64,000 nucleotides of DNA from Veillonella sp. (GTDB taxonomy: Bacteria; Bacillota; Negativicutes; Veillonellales; Veillonellaceae). The stretch is taken from positions 1-64,000 of the forward strand of contig NZ_JAGZMO010000011.1 of the NCBI RefSeq assembly GCF_018364065.1, in the 5' to 3' direction. Made by a program: the position numbers and the translations under genes. Within the stretch, counting starts at the first letter, position 1; every line of letters starts with the position of its first letter. The notes below the pieces were generated by a model. The model ran no database searches, had not been told where the DNA came from, and saw only the letters and a program-made list of their open reading frames with translations. Of the stretch, positions 34,094 to 42,334 are shown piece by piece.

Positions 34094-35851
34094 ATGAAAC
34101 GAACTAAAATTGTATGTACCATTGGTCCAAGCACTGATGCACCGGGTGTGTTGGAAAATATGCTGAAAGCCGGCATGAACGTAGCACGTTTTAACTTTTC
34201 ACACGGCAGTTATGATGAACACACTAAACGTATGAACGCAGTGCGTGAAGCTTCAAAGAACACCGGCATTCCGGTAGCCTTAATGCTCGATACAAAAGGT
34301 CCTGAAATTCGCCTTGGCCTATTTAAGAACGGCAAAGTAATGCTTGAAGCAGGCAAACAATTTATTCTTACTATGCGCGATGTGGAAGGGGACGAAACAA
34401 TTTCCTCCGTTAACCACAAAGGCCTTGTAGATGACGTAAAAGTAGGTTGCCAAATACTTTTATCTGACGGTCTTGTAACATTGACTGTTGATAAAATTGA
34501 AGGCACTGAAATTTATACAACGATTCAGAACAGCGGTCCTATGAGCGACCGTAAACGTGTAGCTGTTCCGGGCGTTCCGCTCAGCTTGCCTCCTGTATCC
34601 GAAAACGATAAGGAAGACTTGCGTTTCGGCTGCCGCATGGGCGTTGACTATGTAGCGGCTTCCTTCATGCAGCGCGGTACTGACGTAGTTGCTATTCGCC
34701 GCATTTTAGAAGAAGAAGGCACAGATATTAAGATCATTTCCAAAATCGAAAATGAAGAAGGTCTTAACAATCTTGACGATATTTTACGCATGTCCGACGG
34801 CCTTATGGTTGCTCGTGGCGACTTGGGCGTAGAAATTCCTGCGGAAGAAGTACCTGTACTTCAAAAAATGATGATCAGCAAATGTAATAAAGCAAGCAAA
34901 CCGGTTATTACAGCTACTCAGATGTTGGAATCCATGACACAGAACCCACGTCCTACACGTGCAGAAGCATCCGACGTGGCCAATGCGATTTTAGACGGCA
35001 CTGATGCAGTTATGTTGTCCGGCGAAACAGCAGGCGGTAAATATCCGGTAGAAGCCGTACAAACTATGGCGCGCATTGCGGAAGTAACAGAATGTTCCGC
35101 CTTGTATTGCAACATTGATCATCACGTAGACATCGTTGAAGGTGATGATGTACAAACTACAGACGCTATCAGTGAGGCTACTGTAACAGTGGCTAAGAGC
35201 CTCGGTGCGGCAGCTGTTATTACTTGTACTGAAAGTGGTAAAACGGCTATGAGCATTGCTCGCAACAGACCGACTGCACCAATCATTGCTGTAACTCCTC
35301 ATGAAGAAACAATTCGCCGCGTGCAATTGTTCTGGGGCGTACAGGCCGTTAAGAGTGCACCATATGCCAATTCCGACGAAATGGTACACAGTGCTATCTC
35401 CTGCTCTTTGGCAGAAGGCAAAATTGAGTCCGGCGACTTAGTTGTTATTACTGCCGGCGTACCTTCCGGCGCATCCGGTACTACCAACATGGTTCGTGTA
35501 CATGTAGTAGGCAAAGCGGTATTGAAAGGTAACGGCGTAGGCAAAGGGTCCGCTACAGGCCGTGTATGCTTCGCTTATGATGCGGCAAAAGCTAAGGCAA
35601 ACTTCCGTGACGGCGACATTTTAGTCGTTCGTTCCTTAGAACCTGAAATTATGCCTCTGGCAAAAACAGCAGGCGGCATAATTGCAGTAGAGGACGGTTT
35701 CACATCCGCTACTGCTATTGCAGGTATTAATTATGGTATTCCTGTTGTATTAGGTGTAACAGATCCTGAAACAAAACTTAAAAACGGTGACGTAGTAACT
35801 GTTGACGGTTCCCGCGGCAAAGTATTTGAAGGCATTGCCAACGCCCGTTAA
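34094..35851 (+). CDS. pyk: pyruvate kinase with C-terminal PEP-utilizer domain
   Basis: PEP plus ADP to pyruvate and ATP. 585 residues. Barrel motifs: KRTKIVCTIGPSTDAPG, VARFNFSHG, IISKIENEEGLNNLDDIL, VARGDLGVEIP and ATQMLESM. An extra domain of about 110 residues at the C-terminus carries KGSATGRVCFAYD and the ASTG-like loop GGIIAVEDGFTSATA. This matches the Bacillus-type long enzyme. AGAGGA lies upstream. Confidence 0.96.
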   Translation: MKRTKIVCTIGPSTDAPGVLENMLKAGMNVARFNFSHGSYDEHTKRMNAVREASKNTGIPVALMLDTKGPEIRLGLFKNGKVMLEAGKQFILTMRDVEGDETISSVNHKGLVDDVKVGCQILLSDGLVTLTVDKIEGTEIYTTIQNSGPMSDRKRVAVPGVPLSLPPVSENDKEDLRFGCRMGVDYVAASFMQRGTDVVAIRRILEEEGTDIKIISKIENEEGLNNLDDILRMSDGLMVARGDLGVEIPAEEVPVLQKMMISKCNKASKPVITATQMLESMTQNPRPTRAEASDVANAILDGTDAVMLSGETAGGKYPVEAVQTMARIAEVTECSALYCNIDHHVDIVEGDDVQTTDAISEATVTVAKSLGAAAVITCTESGKTAMSIARNRPTAPIIAVTPHEETIRRVQLFWGVQAVKSAPYANSDEMVHSAISCSLAEGKIESGDLVVITAGVPSGASGTTNMVRVHVVGKAVLKGNGVGKGSATGRVCFAYDAAKAKANFRDGDILVVRSLEPEIMPLAKTAGGIIAVEDGFTSATAIAGINYGIPVVLGVTDPETKLKNGDVVTVDGSRGKVFEGIANAR

Positions 35852-35918
35852 TTAACACATAACTGTCACTTAAGCCTGCTCGCTCAGGTTATAAAAGCTA
35901 AATAGGGCACTTACTCGG

Positions 35919-35947
35919 TTCCGCCTGTATAATTGCAGGCGGAATTT
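35919..35947 (+). terminator. hairpin after pyk, possible terminator
   Basis: TTCCGCCTG / CAGGCGGAA with an 8-base loop, followed only by TTTCCC. Weak T tract, so it may be a structured leader element for the next gene. Confidence 0.45.
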
Positions 35948-35995
35948 CCCGTGACCGGGGATACCACATTGACAAACGTAACCAAGGAGGTCTTT

Positions 35996-36691
35996 ATGAA
36001 TTATTCAACACCGGTGAATGTCGATCAATCCGTAGTATCGCAAATCGTCAACCGAAAACTGCGCAACTCCATGCTTTGGATGGGTTGGGGCGTGTTGACC
36101 ACATTTCTTGTGCTCTTAGGCGCATTACTCAATAGTGATTGGCTGCAGATGGCGGTTAATAACTACAAAGTTATTCTTTTTATTGAAATTGGCGTTGTAT
36201 TTCTTTTTTCAGCCCGTCAAACGTCGGCGAGCCTGACCGGCCTGAAGACGATGTTCTTCGTGTACTCCATTTTGAATGGTCTCACATTGGCCGTGCTCAG
36301 CCTGGTGTACGGAACGGATGCATTCTTCTATGCCTTTATGGGCACTTTGGGCTTCTTCGCAGCGTTCGCTGTTATCGGAGCCACTACGAAGCGCGACTTA
36401 TCAAGCTGGACGAACTATCTGTTTGCCGCAGTAATAGGGCTTATCATCGTAAGTCTGTTGAGCGCATTCTTCTTTGACGGCCGCGGCAATTTACTCATCG
36501 GGTTTTTAGGCGTAATTATCTTTGCCATCTTTACCGCTGTTGATGTAAATCGCATCAAAGGAATTTTAACTGAAGTTGTTATGGAAGATGAAAGTGTGTT
36601 GGAACGCATTGAGCTAATTGGCGCATTAATGCTGTATTTAGACTTTATCAATTTGTTCCTTTCCTTACTTCGCTTCTTCCGACGCGACTGA
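35996..36691 (+). CDS. Bax inhibitor-1 (BI-1/YccA) family membrane protein
   Basis: 231 residues from ATG 35996 (AAGGAGG 6 bases upstream). Seven hydrophobic helices from about residue 25 to the end, TSASLTGLKTMFFVYSILNG in the centre, and the conserved C-terminal LIGALMLYLDFINLFLSLLRFF. Bacterial homologues are pH-dependent calcium leak channels or modulators of membrane proteases (family knowledge). Role here unknown. It follows pyk and is closed by its own terminator. Confidence 0.88.
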   Translation: MNYSTPVNVDQSVVSQIVNRKLRNSMLWMGWGVLTTFLVLLGALLNSDWLQMAVNNYKVILFIEIGVVFLFSARQTSASLTGLKTMFFVYSILNGLTLAVLSLVYGTDAFFYAFMGTLGFFAAFAVIGATTKRDLSSWTNYLFAAVIGLIIVSLLSAFFFDGRGNLLIGFLGVIIFAIFTAVDVNRIKGILTEVVMEDESVLERIELIGALMLYLDFINLFLSLLRFFRRD

Positions 36692-36710
36692 AATTCATAG
36701 AAATAAGAGC

Positions 36711-36742
36711 AAAAGACCGGATATAAAATCCGGTCTTTTTTG
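36711..36742 (+). terminator. terminator after the BI-1 gene
   Basis: AAAAGACCGGAT-ATAAA-ATCCGGTCTTTTTT; strong stem and T tract. Confidence 0.93.
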
Positions 36743-36853
36743 TGTGAAAAGGGCTTGTTTTAAGGTCTAAATTCGTTAAATCGAAGTAACATAACAAATC
36801 AAGTCATAATTGCCTGAATTTGCCAAAATTGGTAAACTATATATAAGAACATG

Positions 36854-36883
36854 AATAGGGACTTTTCGAAGTCCCTATTTTTC
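36854..36883 (+). terminator. isolated strong hairpin upstream of a LysR gene
   Basis: AATAGGGACTT-TTCG-AAGTCCCTATT followed by TTTC. TTGCCT and TAAACT separated by 17 bases lie just upstream (about 36811-36839), so a very short RNA or an early attenuator for the LysR gene is possible. Confidence 0.6.
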
Positions 36884-37021
36884 ACAAACAAATGCACCAT
36901 TTATAAACAGTTTGTGAAATAATAGGTTAGGTTTGCATGAGGTATTTTAGGGGATGGTTAATTTATTGTTAGGGAAAAGGTGATAAGGGCGTGAAATATT
37001 CATAAAGGAGATGTGGTTGAC

Positions 37022-37927
37022 ATGGATGAACGAGATTGGCAAACGTTTGTTACCGTAGTTGGGGAAGGCAACATTACCAAGGCGGCAGATAAGCTTTTTT
37101 TGTCGCAACCGGCGTTGAGTTATCGCCTGCGCCAGATGGAAATGACTATGGGTTATCCCCTGTTAATTCGCACCAATGAAGGTATTGTGCTTACACCGCA
37201 GGGCGAATTATATTATACGTACTGCCAGCATATGCTCACCGAGTTGGAGCAGCTGAAGCAGACTATGGGAGAAATGAATGGGGAAATTCAGGGGACTTTA
37301 ACCTTGGCATCATCCATAAACTTTGCTGATTATCAGTTGCCAAAACTATTAAAAATTTTTTCCAAGCGGTACCCGAAGATTCATATTAAAGTTAAGACCG
37401 GCTATAGTGCTCAGGTAAAAAAAATGTTTAATGCCGGCGAAGTAATGGTTGCCATTGCACGCGGCGAAGGGGTTTTGAGCGATGATGCGAAGCCTCTATT
37501 TGAAGAACCATATTGTTTAGTGTATAAAGAAAAAGTAGATGTAACAGACTTAGTCAATATTCCATTAATTCAATATCGTACTGATCCTTCCATTGCCATG
37601 ATTATTACAAATTGGTGCTATGAGAATTTGCCGCCTGATTATACGGCCACGATGGAGCTGGACTCCATGATGACCTGTCGGCAGTTCGTGCGTGAAGGAT
37701 TGGGCTGGGCGATTTTGCCGTATTTAGGACTGGGCAGTTTCATGGGGGACGATTTGTATATGGAACCGCTGCGCCATAAAGATGGGGCTCCTATTGTGCG
37801 CAACACGTATCTTTACTACAGCGAAATCAGCACGAAACTGATTGCAGTTAAGACCTTTATTGACTTCTTGGAAGAATATTACAAAGAATATAAAGTGATG
37901 AACTTAAGTAACGTTACTAAGGCGTAA
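37022..37927 (+). CDS. LysR-family transcriptional regulator
   Basis: 301 residues from ATG 37022; GTG 37013 is an alternative very close to AAGGAG. HTH at 5-62 (EGNITKAADKLFLSQPALSYRLRQMEMTMGYPLL), then an effector domain ending in a helical FIDFLEEYYKEYK tail. It reads towards the citrate-lyase genes 418 bases downstream and is the best candidate for their regulator (inference from position only). Confidence 0.85.
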   Translation: MDERDWQTFVTVVGEGNITKAADKLFLSQPALSYRLRQMEMTMGYPLLIRTNEGIVLTPQGELYYTYCQHMLTELEQLKQTMGEMNGEIQGTLTLASSINFADYQLPKLLKIFSKRYPKIHIKVKTGYSAQVKKMFNAGEVMVAIARGEGVLSDDAKPLFEEPYCLVYKEKVDVTDLVNIPLIQYRTDPSIAMIITNWCYENLPPDYTATMELDSMMTCRQFVREGLGWAILPYLGLGSFMGDDLYMEPLRHKDGAPIVRNTYLYYSEISTKLIAVKTFIDFLEEYYKEYKVMNLSNVTKA

Positions 37928-37937
37928 GCCTAAGGGG

Positions 37938-38088
37938 ACTGACGGTTCTTCTCGTGAAAATATATGAACGAAGAATACAATGAAAGCTGTGTGCTGTACC
38001 GAGATGGGCACATGCAGTGCAACGAAGCTGACCGCAAGGCAGGCCAACCGATGAATTCCGGTTGGTGCGCCGGCGGTCAGTTTTTTTA
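37938..38088 (+). ncRNA. candidate structured RNA ending in a terminator
   Basis: Between the LysR gene and the repeat block upstream of citDE. TTCTTC / GAAGAA hairpin (about 37946-37975), TGTGC / GCACA hairpin (about 37990-38013), then a two-tier terminator. That is CTGACCGC / GCGGTCAG enclosing CCAACCG-ATGAATTC-CGGTTGG, then seven T (38028-38087). It could be a small RNA or a cis-acting leader. No known family recognised. Confidence 0.5.
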
Positions 38089-38201
38089 TAGGCCCTATAA
38101 TTCCTTTTTATTATGAATCAAGAAGGGGACGGCGTATAATAATCTTGTAAAGAGATTGGCTGTTATTGTATATTAAAAATATAGATATATCGAAATGTGA
38201 A

Positions 38202-38327
38202 CCATAATAAAGGTACTATAATAGAGCAGCAATCATAGAATTACTATAATCAAGCTACAATAATAGGCTTACAATCATAAAGATACAATAATAAATTCAC
38301 AATAATAAAGGTACAATAATAAAGTTT
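38202..38327. repeat. 14-bp tandem repeat, 9 phased copies, upstream of citDE
   Basis: Nine consecutive 14-mers without slippage: CCATAATAAAGGTA, CTATAATAGAGCAG, CAATCATAGAATTA, CTATAATCAAGCTA, CAATAATAGGCTTA, CAATCATAAAGATA, CAATAATAAATTCA, CAATAATAAAGGTA, CAATAATAAAGTTT. Several copies contain TATAAT-like strings. The block ends about 8 bases before the citDE ribosome site. Confidence 0.93.
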
Positions 38328-38345
38328 CTAATTTAAGGAGGGCCT

Positions 38346-39770
38346 ATGAAACAAATATTGAAACAAGCTGTGGCAGGTTTTGATGAAAAACAGGATGTAC
38401 TCGTTACTGTAGAACCTGTCGCATCAGGCATTGAAGTGGAACTCACTTCGAAAGTGTATGCCCAATATGGGAAACATATGGAAGAACTTATTCGTCGTAC
38501 TGTTGCTGATGCCGGCTATGATGGAGTTAAAGTAATTGCACAGGACCAGGCCGCATGGGACTATACTATAAAAGCTCGTGTATTGGCTGCATTGGAACGG
38601 GCTGCACGTAATGATGAAAACGAAAATACCGGTGTTGCTGATGCGGCACAAAGTACGGCTGTAGTGAGTGCGGCGAATGCAAATACAGCGGCCGGTGTTA
38701 TTAATAGTGACAACGAATTAACGGCGAAAGCGAAAGAACGTCTCTCCCGCAGCATGATGTTCGTGCCGGGCAATACGCCGAAGATGCTGAACAGCGCCGA
38801 TATTTATGGTGCAGACAGCCTCATGTTCGACATTGAAGACTCCATTTACATCAATGAAAAAGACTCGGCCCGTCTCTTAGTGGCGGAAATGTTGAAACAC
38901 ATGAAATTCCGTTCTGAAACAGTGGTACGTATTAACCATCCTACACAGACGCCGTACGGCTTAGATGATTTGGACGTGATTGTTCCGGCAAAGCCAAATC
39001 TTATTCGTTTGCCAAAGACAGAAGACGTGAGCGAAGTAGAACTGGTGGCGCGTAAGATTGAAGCGGTGGAAAAAGAACAGGGCTGGCCTGCAGGGACGAT
39101 TAATATTATCGTTGCCATCGAATCCGTAAAAGGCCTTTACAATGTACGTGAAATTTGCCATGCACCGCGTGTGGTAGGTATAGCATTAGGGGCTGAAGAT
39201 TATCGTGCCGATCTGCGCACAGGAAAATCGAAACCGGCCGTAGAACTTACCTTGGCCCGTCAGACGATTCTGTTGGCCGCTCGTGAAGCCGGTATTCGTT
39301 GTATCGATACGGTATTCTCCGATGTGAAAGATACGGAAGGCTTCTTGGAAGAAGTGCAATACATTAAGGCCTTGGGTTTTGACGGTAAATCCTGTATCCA
39401 TCCGAGTCAAATCGGTCTCGTACATTCTGTATTTACGCCGAGTGCAGCCGATATTGAATACTCCGTACGCGTGCTGAATGCGTATGATGATTCCATTAAG
39501 CATAATAAAGGCGTATTGGCCGTAGACGGTAAAATGATTGACCGCCCTATCGTAATCCGCGCGGAACGCACGGTGGATAAGGCGCGCGCCGCAGGCATCA
39601 GAGTGGTGTTGCAGCGTGATGAAGTAAAAACGGCACAGTCTGGCGTTGAAGAGTCCCAAAATGAAGCGAAAGATAAACAGACTGACGTTGAAGGCACACA
39701 ATCTGAAGGCAAAGATAAACAGAACGAAGTTAAGGGCGCTATGGAAGGAGGTAATGGCCATGCTGAATAA
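38346..39770 (+). CDS. fused citrate lyase acyl-carrier (CitD) and citryl lyase (CitE) subunits
   Basis: 474 residues. Residues 1-95 match CitD (LKQAVAGFDEKQDVLVTVEP, then WDYTIKARVLAALERAA). An Ala-rich linker follows. Residues 133-430 match CitE (SRSMMFVPGNTPKMLNS, DSLMFDIEDSI, VRLPKTEDV, VGIALGAEDY, GFDGKSCIHPSQI). CitE cleaves the citryl thioester to oxaloacetate and an acetyl thioester. In known CitD the cofactor is attached to Ser in AGTxESxD. Here that site reads AGFDEKQD, with Lys at the Ser position and no Ser/Thr nearby. A low-complexity tail (434-474) has two 14-residue repeats. AAGGAGGG precedes the ATG. The CoA-ester substrate could also be citramalyl-CoA. Confidence 0.88.
   Translation: MKQILKQAVAGFDEKQDVLVTVEPVASGIEVELTSKVYAQYGKHMEELIRRTVADAGYDGVKVIAQDQAAWDYTIKARVLAALERAARNDENENTGVADAAQSTAVVSAANANTAAGVINSDNELTAKAKERLSRSMMFVPGNTPKMLNSADIYGADSLMFDIEDSIYINEKDSARLLVAEMLKHMKFRSETVVRINHPTQTPYGLDDLDVIVPAKPNLIRLPKTEDVSEVELVARKIEAVEKEQGWPAGTINIIVAIESVKGLYNVREICHAPRVVGIALGAEDYRADLRTGKSKPAVELTLARQTILLAAREAGIRCIDTVFSDVKDTEGFLEEVQYIKALGFDGKSCIHPSQIGLVHSVFTPSAADIEYSVRVLNAYDDSIKHNKGVLAVDGKMIDRPIVIRAERTVDKARAAGIRVVLQRDEVKTAQSGVEESQNEAKDKQTDVEGTQSEGKDKQNEVKGAMEGGNGHAE
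39645..39731. repeat. 42-nt in-frame tandem repeat at the 3' end of the citDE gene
   Basis: Copies at 39645-39686 and 39687-39728, and a partial third from 39729, encode VEESQNEAKDKQTD and VEGTQSEGKDKQNE. The downstream end supplies the citF ribosome site. Confidence 0.85.
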
Positions 39771-41322
39771 AGTACAACGTGACATACCAATGGAATTGCC
39801 GGCTTTGAAAGACTATAAAGTATTTGAAGGGGCTTTTGAAACGACGCCGACTGAATTGGGCGCGTCTCATCGTAAAGGCCGAACCTTGACAGCCTATCCT
39901 TCCGGCGGTGCAGATAAAGTCGTGGCCTCCATCGATGAAGCCATTGAAAAGACGGGCTTGAAAGACGGTATGACAATTTCCTTCCATCATCATTTTAGAA
40001 ATGGCGACTATGTAATGAAGCTTGTTATGGAACGCATTAAGGCTAAACAGATTAAAGACCTTACCATTGCGGCCAGTTCCTTAAGTCCTTGCCAGGATTT
40101 TCTCATTGACTATATTGAAGACGGTACCGTAACAGCCCTTGAAACATCCGGCGTGCGCGATAAATTAGGCCGTTATTTGACCATGCATCCGAAAGCTTTG
40201 AAACGACCTTTGGTGATTCGTTCTCACGGTGGCCGGGCGCGGGCCATTGAATGCGGCGAAGTGCACATTGACGTGGCCTTTATGGGCGCGCCTACATGCG
40301 ATCGCCGCGGTAATTTTACCGGCCGTGAAGGCAAGTCCGCCTGCGGCTCCCTTGGCTACGCCATCGTGGATGCACATTATGCAGATAAGACCGTAGCCAT
40401 TACGGATAACTTGGTAGATTATGTGTATAATCCGTCTGTTCCACAAACTGATGTAGACTATGTAGTGGTAGTCGATGAAATTGGCGATGCAGAGGGGATT
40501 GCGTCCGGAGCAATCGGTTTTGCCCGCAGTCCGGTGCAGCAAAAGATTGCAGCCTTGGCGGGTCAGTTCCTCAATGAAGCAGGCATTATTAAGGAAGGCT
40601 TCTCCTTCCAGCTTGGCGCCGGCGGAGCTTCGCTGACTGTGGCAAAGTATATTGGCGAAGCCTTAGAGGCTAATCAGATTACGGCGGGCTTCGGCATTGG
40701 CGGCGCAACCGGTATTTTAACCGGTCTTCTGGAAAAAGGACTGATTAAAGCCATTTACGATACACAGTCTTTTGATACAGTAGCGGCCGGATCCTTGGCA
40801 CATAATCAAGGGCATGTGGAAATTTCCGCCTCCATGTACGCCAACCCTTGGACCGATAATATGACGAACTACTTGGATGTGGTGTTCTTAGGGGCCACGG
40901 AAATTGATCTGGACTACAATGTAAACTGTATGACGGATTCGAACGGTATTTTGATGGGTGCGTCCGGCGGTCATAGCGATACGGCGGCCGGGGCCAAGTG
41001 CACCGTTATTACCTGTCCGCTCATTCGCGGGCGTTTGCCAATGGTAGTCGATCATGTGCAGACAGTTATTACACCGGGCGAATCGGTGGATGTGCTCGTT
41101 ACAGAACGAGGCATCGCTATTAATCCGGCCCGTCCGGACTTAATTGAACGGTTCAAAGACTCTACATTGCCAATCTATACCATTGAAGAACTACAGCAAA
41201 TGGCCTATGATTTGGTAGGCAAACCTGAAACGGTGAAAGTCAGCGAAGACCCTGAAGACGTGGTGGCTATCGTTGAATACCGTGACGGGACAGTGATTGA
41301 TGTAGTTAGAAAACCATTATAA
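39760..41322 (+). CDS. citF: citrate lyase alpha subunit (CoA/ACP transferase)
   Basis: 520 residues from ATG 39760 (AAGGAGG at 39745-39751, 8-base spacing), overlapping citDE by 11 bases. CitF transfers the acyl carrier from acetyl to citrate. Motifs: GADKVVASIDEAIEKTGLKDGMTISFHHHFRNGD near the start, SLSPCQDFLIDYIEDG, RSHGGRARAIECGEVHIDVAF and CDRRGNFTGREGKSACGSLGYA, then GFGIGGATGILTGLLEKG and ASGGHSDTAAGAKCTVI. Full length. citC, citX and citG are not nearby. Confidence 0.94.
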   Translation: MLNKVQRDIPMELPALKDYKVFEGAFETTPTELGASHRKGRTLTAYPSGGADKVVASIDEAIEKTGLKDGMTISFHHHFRNGDYVMKLVMERIKAKQIKDLTIAASSLSPCQDFLIDYIEDGTVTALETSGVRDKLGRYLTMHPKALKRPLVIRSHGGRARAIECGEVHIDVAFMGAPTCDRRGNFTGREGKSACGSLGYAIVDAHYADKTVAITDNLVDYVYNPSVPQTDVDYVVVVDEIGDAEGIASGAIGFARSPVQQKIAALAGQFLNEAGIIKEGFSFQLGAGGASLTVAKYIGEALEANQITAGFGIGGATGILTGLLEKGLIKAIYDTQSFDTVAAGSLAHNQGHVEISASMYANPWTDNMTNYLDVVFLGATEIDLDYNVNCMTDSNGILMGASGGHSDTAAGAKCTVITCPLIRGRLPMVVDHVQTVITPGESVDVLVTERGIAINPARPDLIERFKDSTLPIYTIEELQQMAYDLVGKPETVKVSEDPEDVVAIVEYRDGTVIDVVRKPL

Positions 41323-41392
41323 GCGACGAAAAGGTTTGTGCTAACCAAGCGGGTGACGGTATAAATTGACGACGATAGGTGATTCATAAAAT

Positions 41393-41431
41393 AAAGACAG
41401 ACCCATACGAAGGTATGCGGTCTGTCTTTTG
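41393..41431 (+). terminator. terminator after citF
   Basis: AAAGACAGACC / GGTCTGTCTTT enclosing CATAC-GAAG-GTATG; long near-perfect stem, then TTTTG. Confidence 0.92.
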
Positions 41432-41483
41432 CGTTTCTTACCGTGTATAATAAGATGAGTTAAGTTTTTTAAAGGAGTATACA

Positions 41484-42083
41484 ATGGACGAACAAGAATG
41501 GGAACGGTTGCTGGGGATTAAGACGGCCGGCCGCGATGACAGCCAGTCGGACAGTGAACACCATCCCTATGAGCCAACGGATTACTGCGTCTTACAACGC
41601 GTGGCACAGGCCGGATATATTGGCAAGCGGAATCTGCTGCTCGATTATGGCAGCGGCAAGGGGCGTGTAAGCTTTTTCCTCGCCTATGAGACGCGCTGTC
41701 AGGCTATCGGAATTGAATATGATCAGCGCCTGTGGGAAAAGGCGCTGGAGAATAAAGAAAGTGCCACATCGGGCGGCCGTGTTTCCTTTGTGCTCGGTGA
41801 TGCGGAAACCTATGAAGTGCCGGATAAGGCGGACCGGTGTTTCTTCTTCAATCCATTTTCCTTACACACATTAAAACGCGTGCTGGCACAAATATTTGAC
41901 TCTTTGTATCGCAGCCCTCGCGATATGCAGCTGTTTTTCTATTACCCCAATGAAGAAACAGAAGCGCTCTTATTGAATCATGTCAACTTGGATGTGGACG
42001 CTGTGGTGGATTGCAGAGATTTATTCCCGGAAGAAGACGGGCGGGAGAAAGTACTGGTTCTTACACCTCGATATTATGCGTAA
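41484..42083 (+). CDS. class I SAM-dependent methyltransferase
   Basis: 199 residues. Motif I LLDYGSGKGRVSFFLA, motif II AIGIEYDQRLWEKA, the acidic VLGDAETYEVP and post-motif FFFNPFSLHTLKRVL. The fold is a small-molecule or protein methylase and the substrate is unknown. The NPF in the motif IV position does not prove DNA methylation. AAAGGAG lies upstream. Single gene between two terminators. Confidence 0.78.
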   Translation: MDEQEWERLLGIKTAGRDDSQSDSEHHPYEPTDYCVLQRVAQAGYIGKRNLLLDYGSGKGRVSFFLAYETRCQAIGIEYDQRLWEKALENKESATSGGRVSFVLGDAETYEVPDKADRCFFFNPFSLHTLKRVLAQIFDSLYRSPRDMQLFFYYPNEETEALLLNHVNLDVDAVVDCRDLFPEEDGREKVLVLTPRYYA

Positions 42084-42131
42084 ATAATGAGCGAAACCAT
42101 GAGGGGGAAATATTGAAAGACCGCATTGAGT

Positions 42132-42205
42132 AAATGAAGTAACTGTTGAAGCAAATGAAGTAAATGTTGAAGTAAATGAAGTAACTATTGAAGCAAATAT
42201 TGAGC
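42132..42205. repeat. 21-bp tandem repeat, 3.5 copies
   Basis: Copies at 42132-42152, 42153-42173 and 42174-42194 differ at one to three positions. Each begins AAATGAAGTAA and ends TTGAAG(C/T). A partial fourth follows. Non-coding, between the methyltransferase stop and its terminator. Confidence 0.9.
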
Positions 42206-42217
42206 TTTCAAGCTAAA

Positions 42218-42253
42218 ACAAAAAGGAACAGCCTTGGCTGTTCCTTTTTTATT
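42218..42253 (+). terminator. terminator after the methyltransferase gene
   Basis: AAAAAGGAACAGCC / GGCTGTTCCTTTTTT with a 2-base loop, then ATT. Confidence 0.9.
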
Positions 42254-42334
42254 CTAATACGTTGTTTGTGTTTAAACGTCTAGTAGTTAATTTCGTATAT
42301 GATTTCTATGTTTACTTTTATCTCGCCCGGTCTG

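Noticed and set aside
39186..39785. 199-codon minus-strand frame opposite citDE
   Set aside because: Shadow of the CitE coding strand; no family features.
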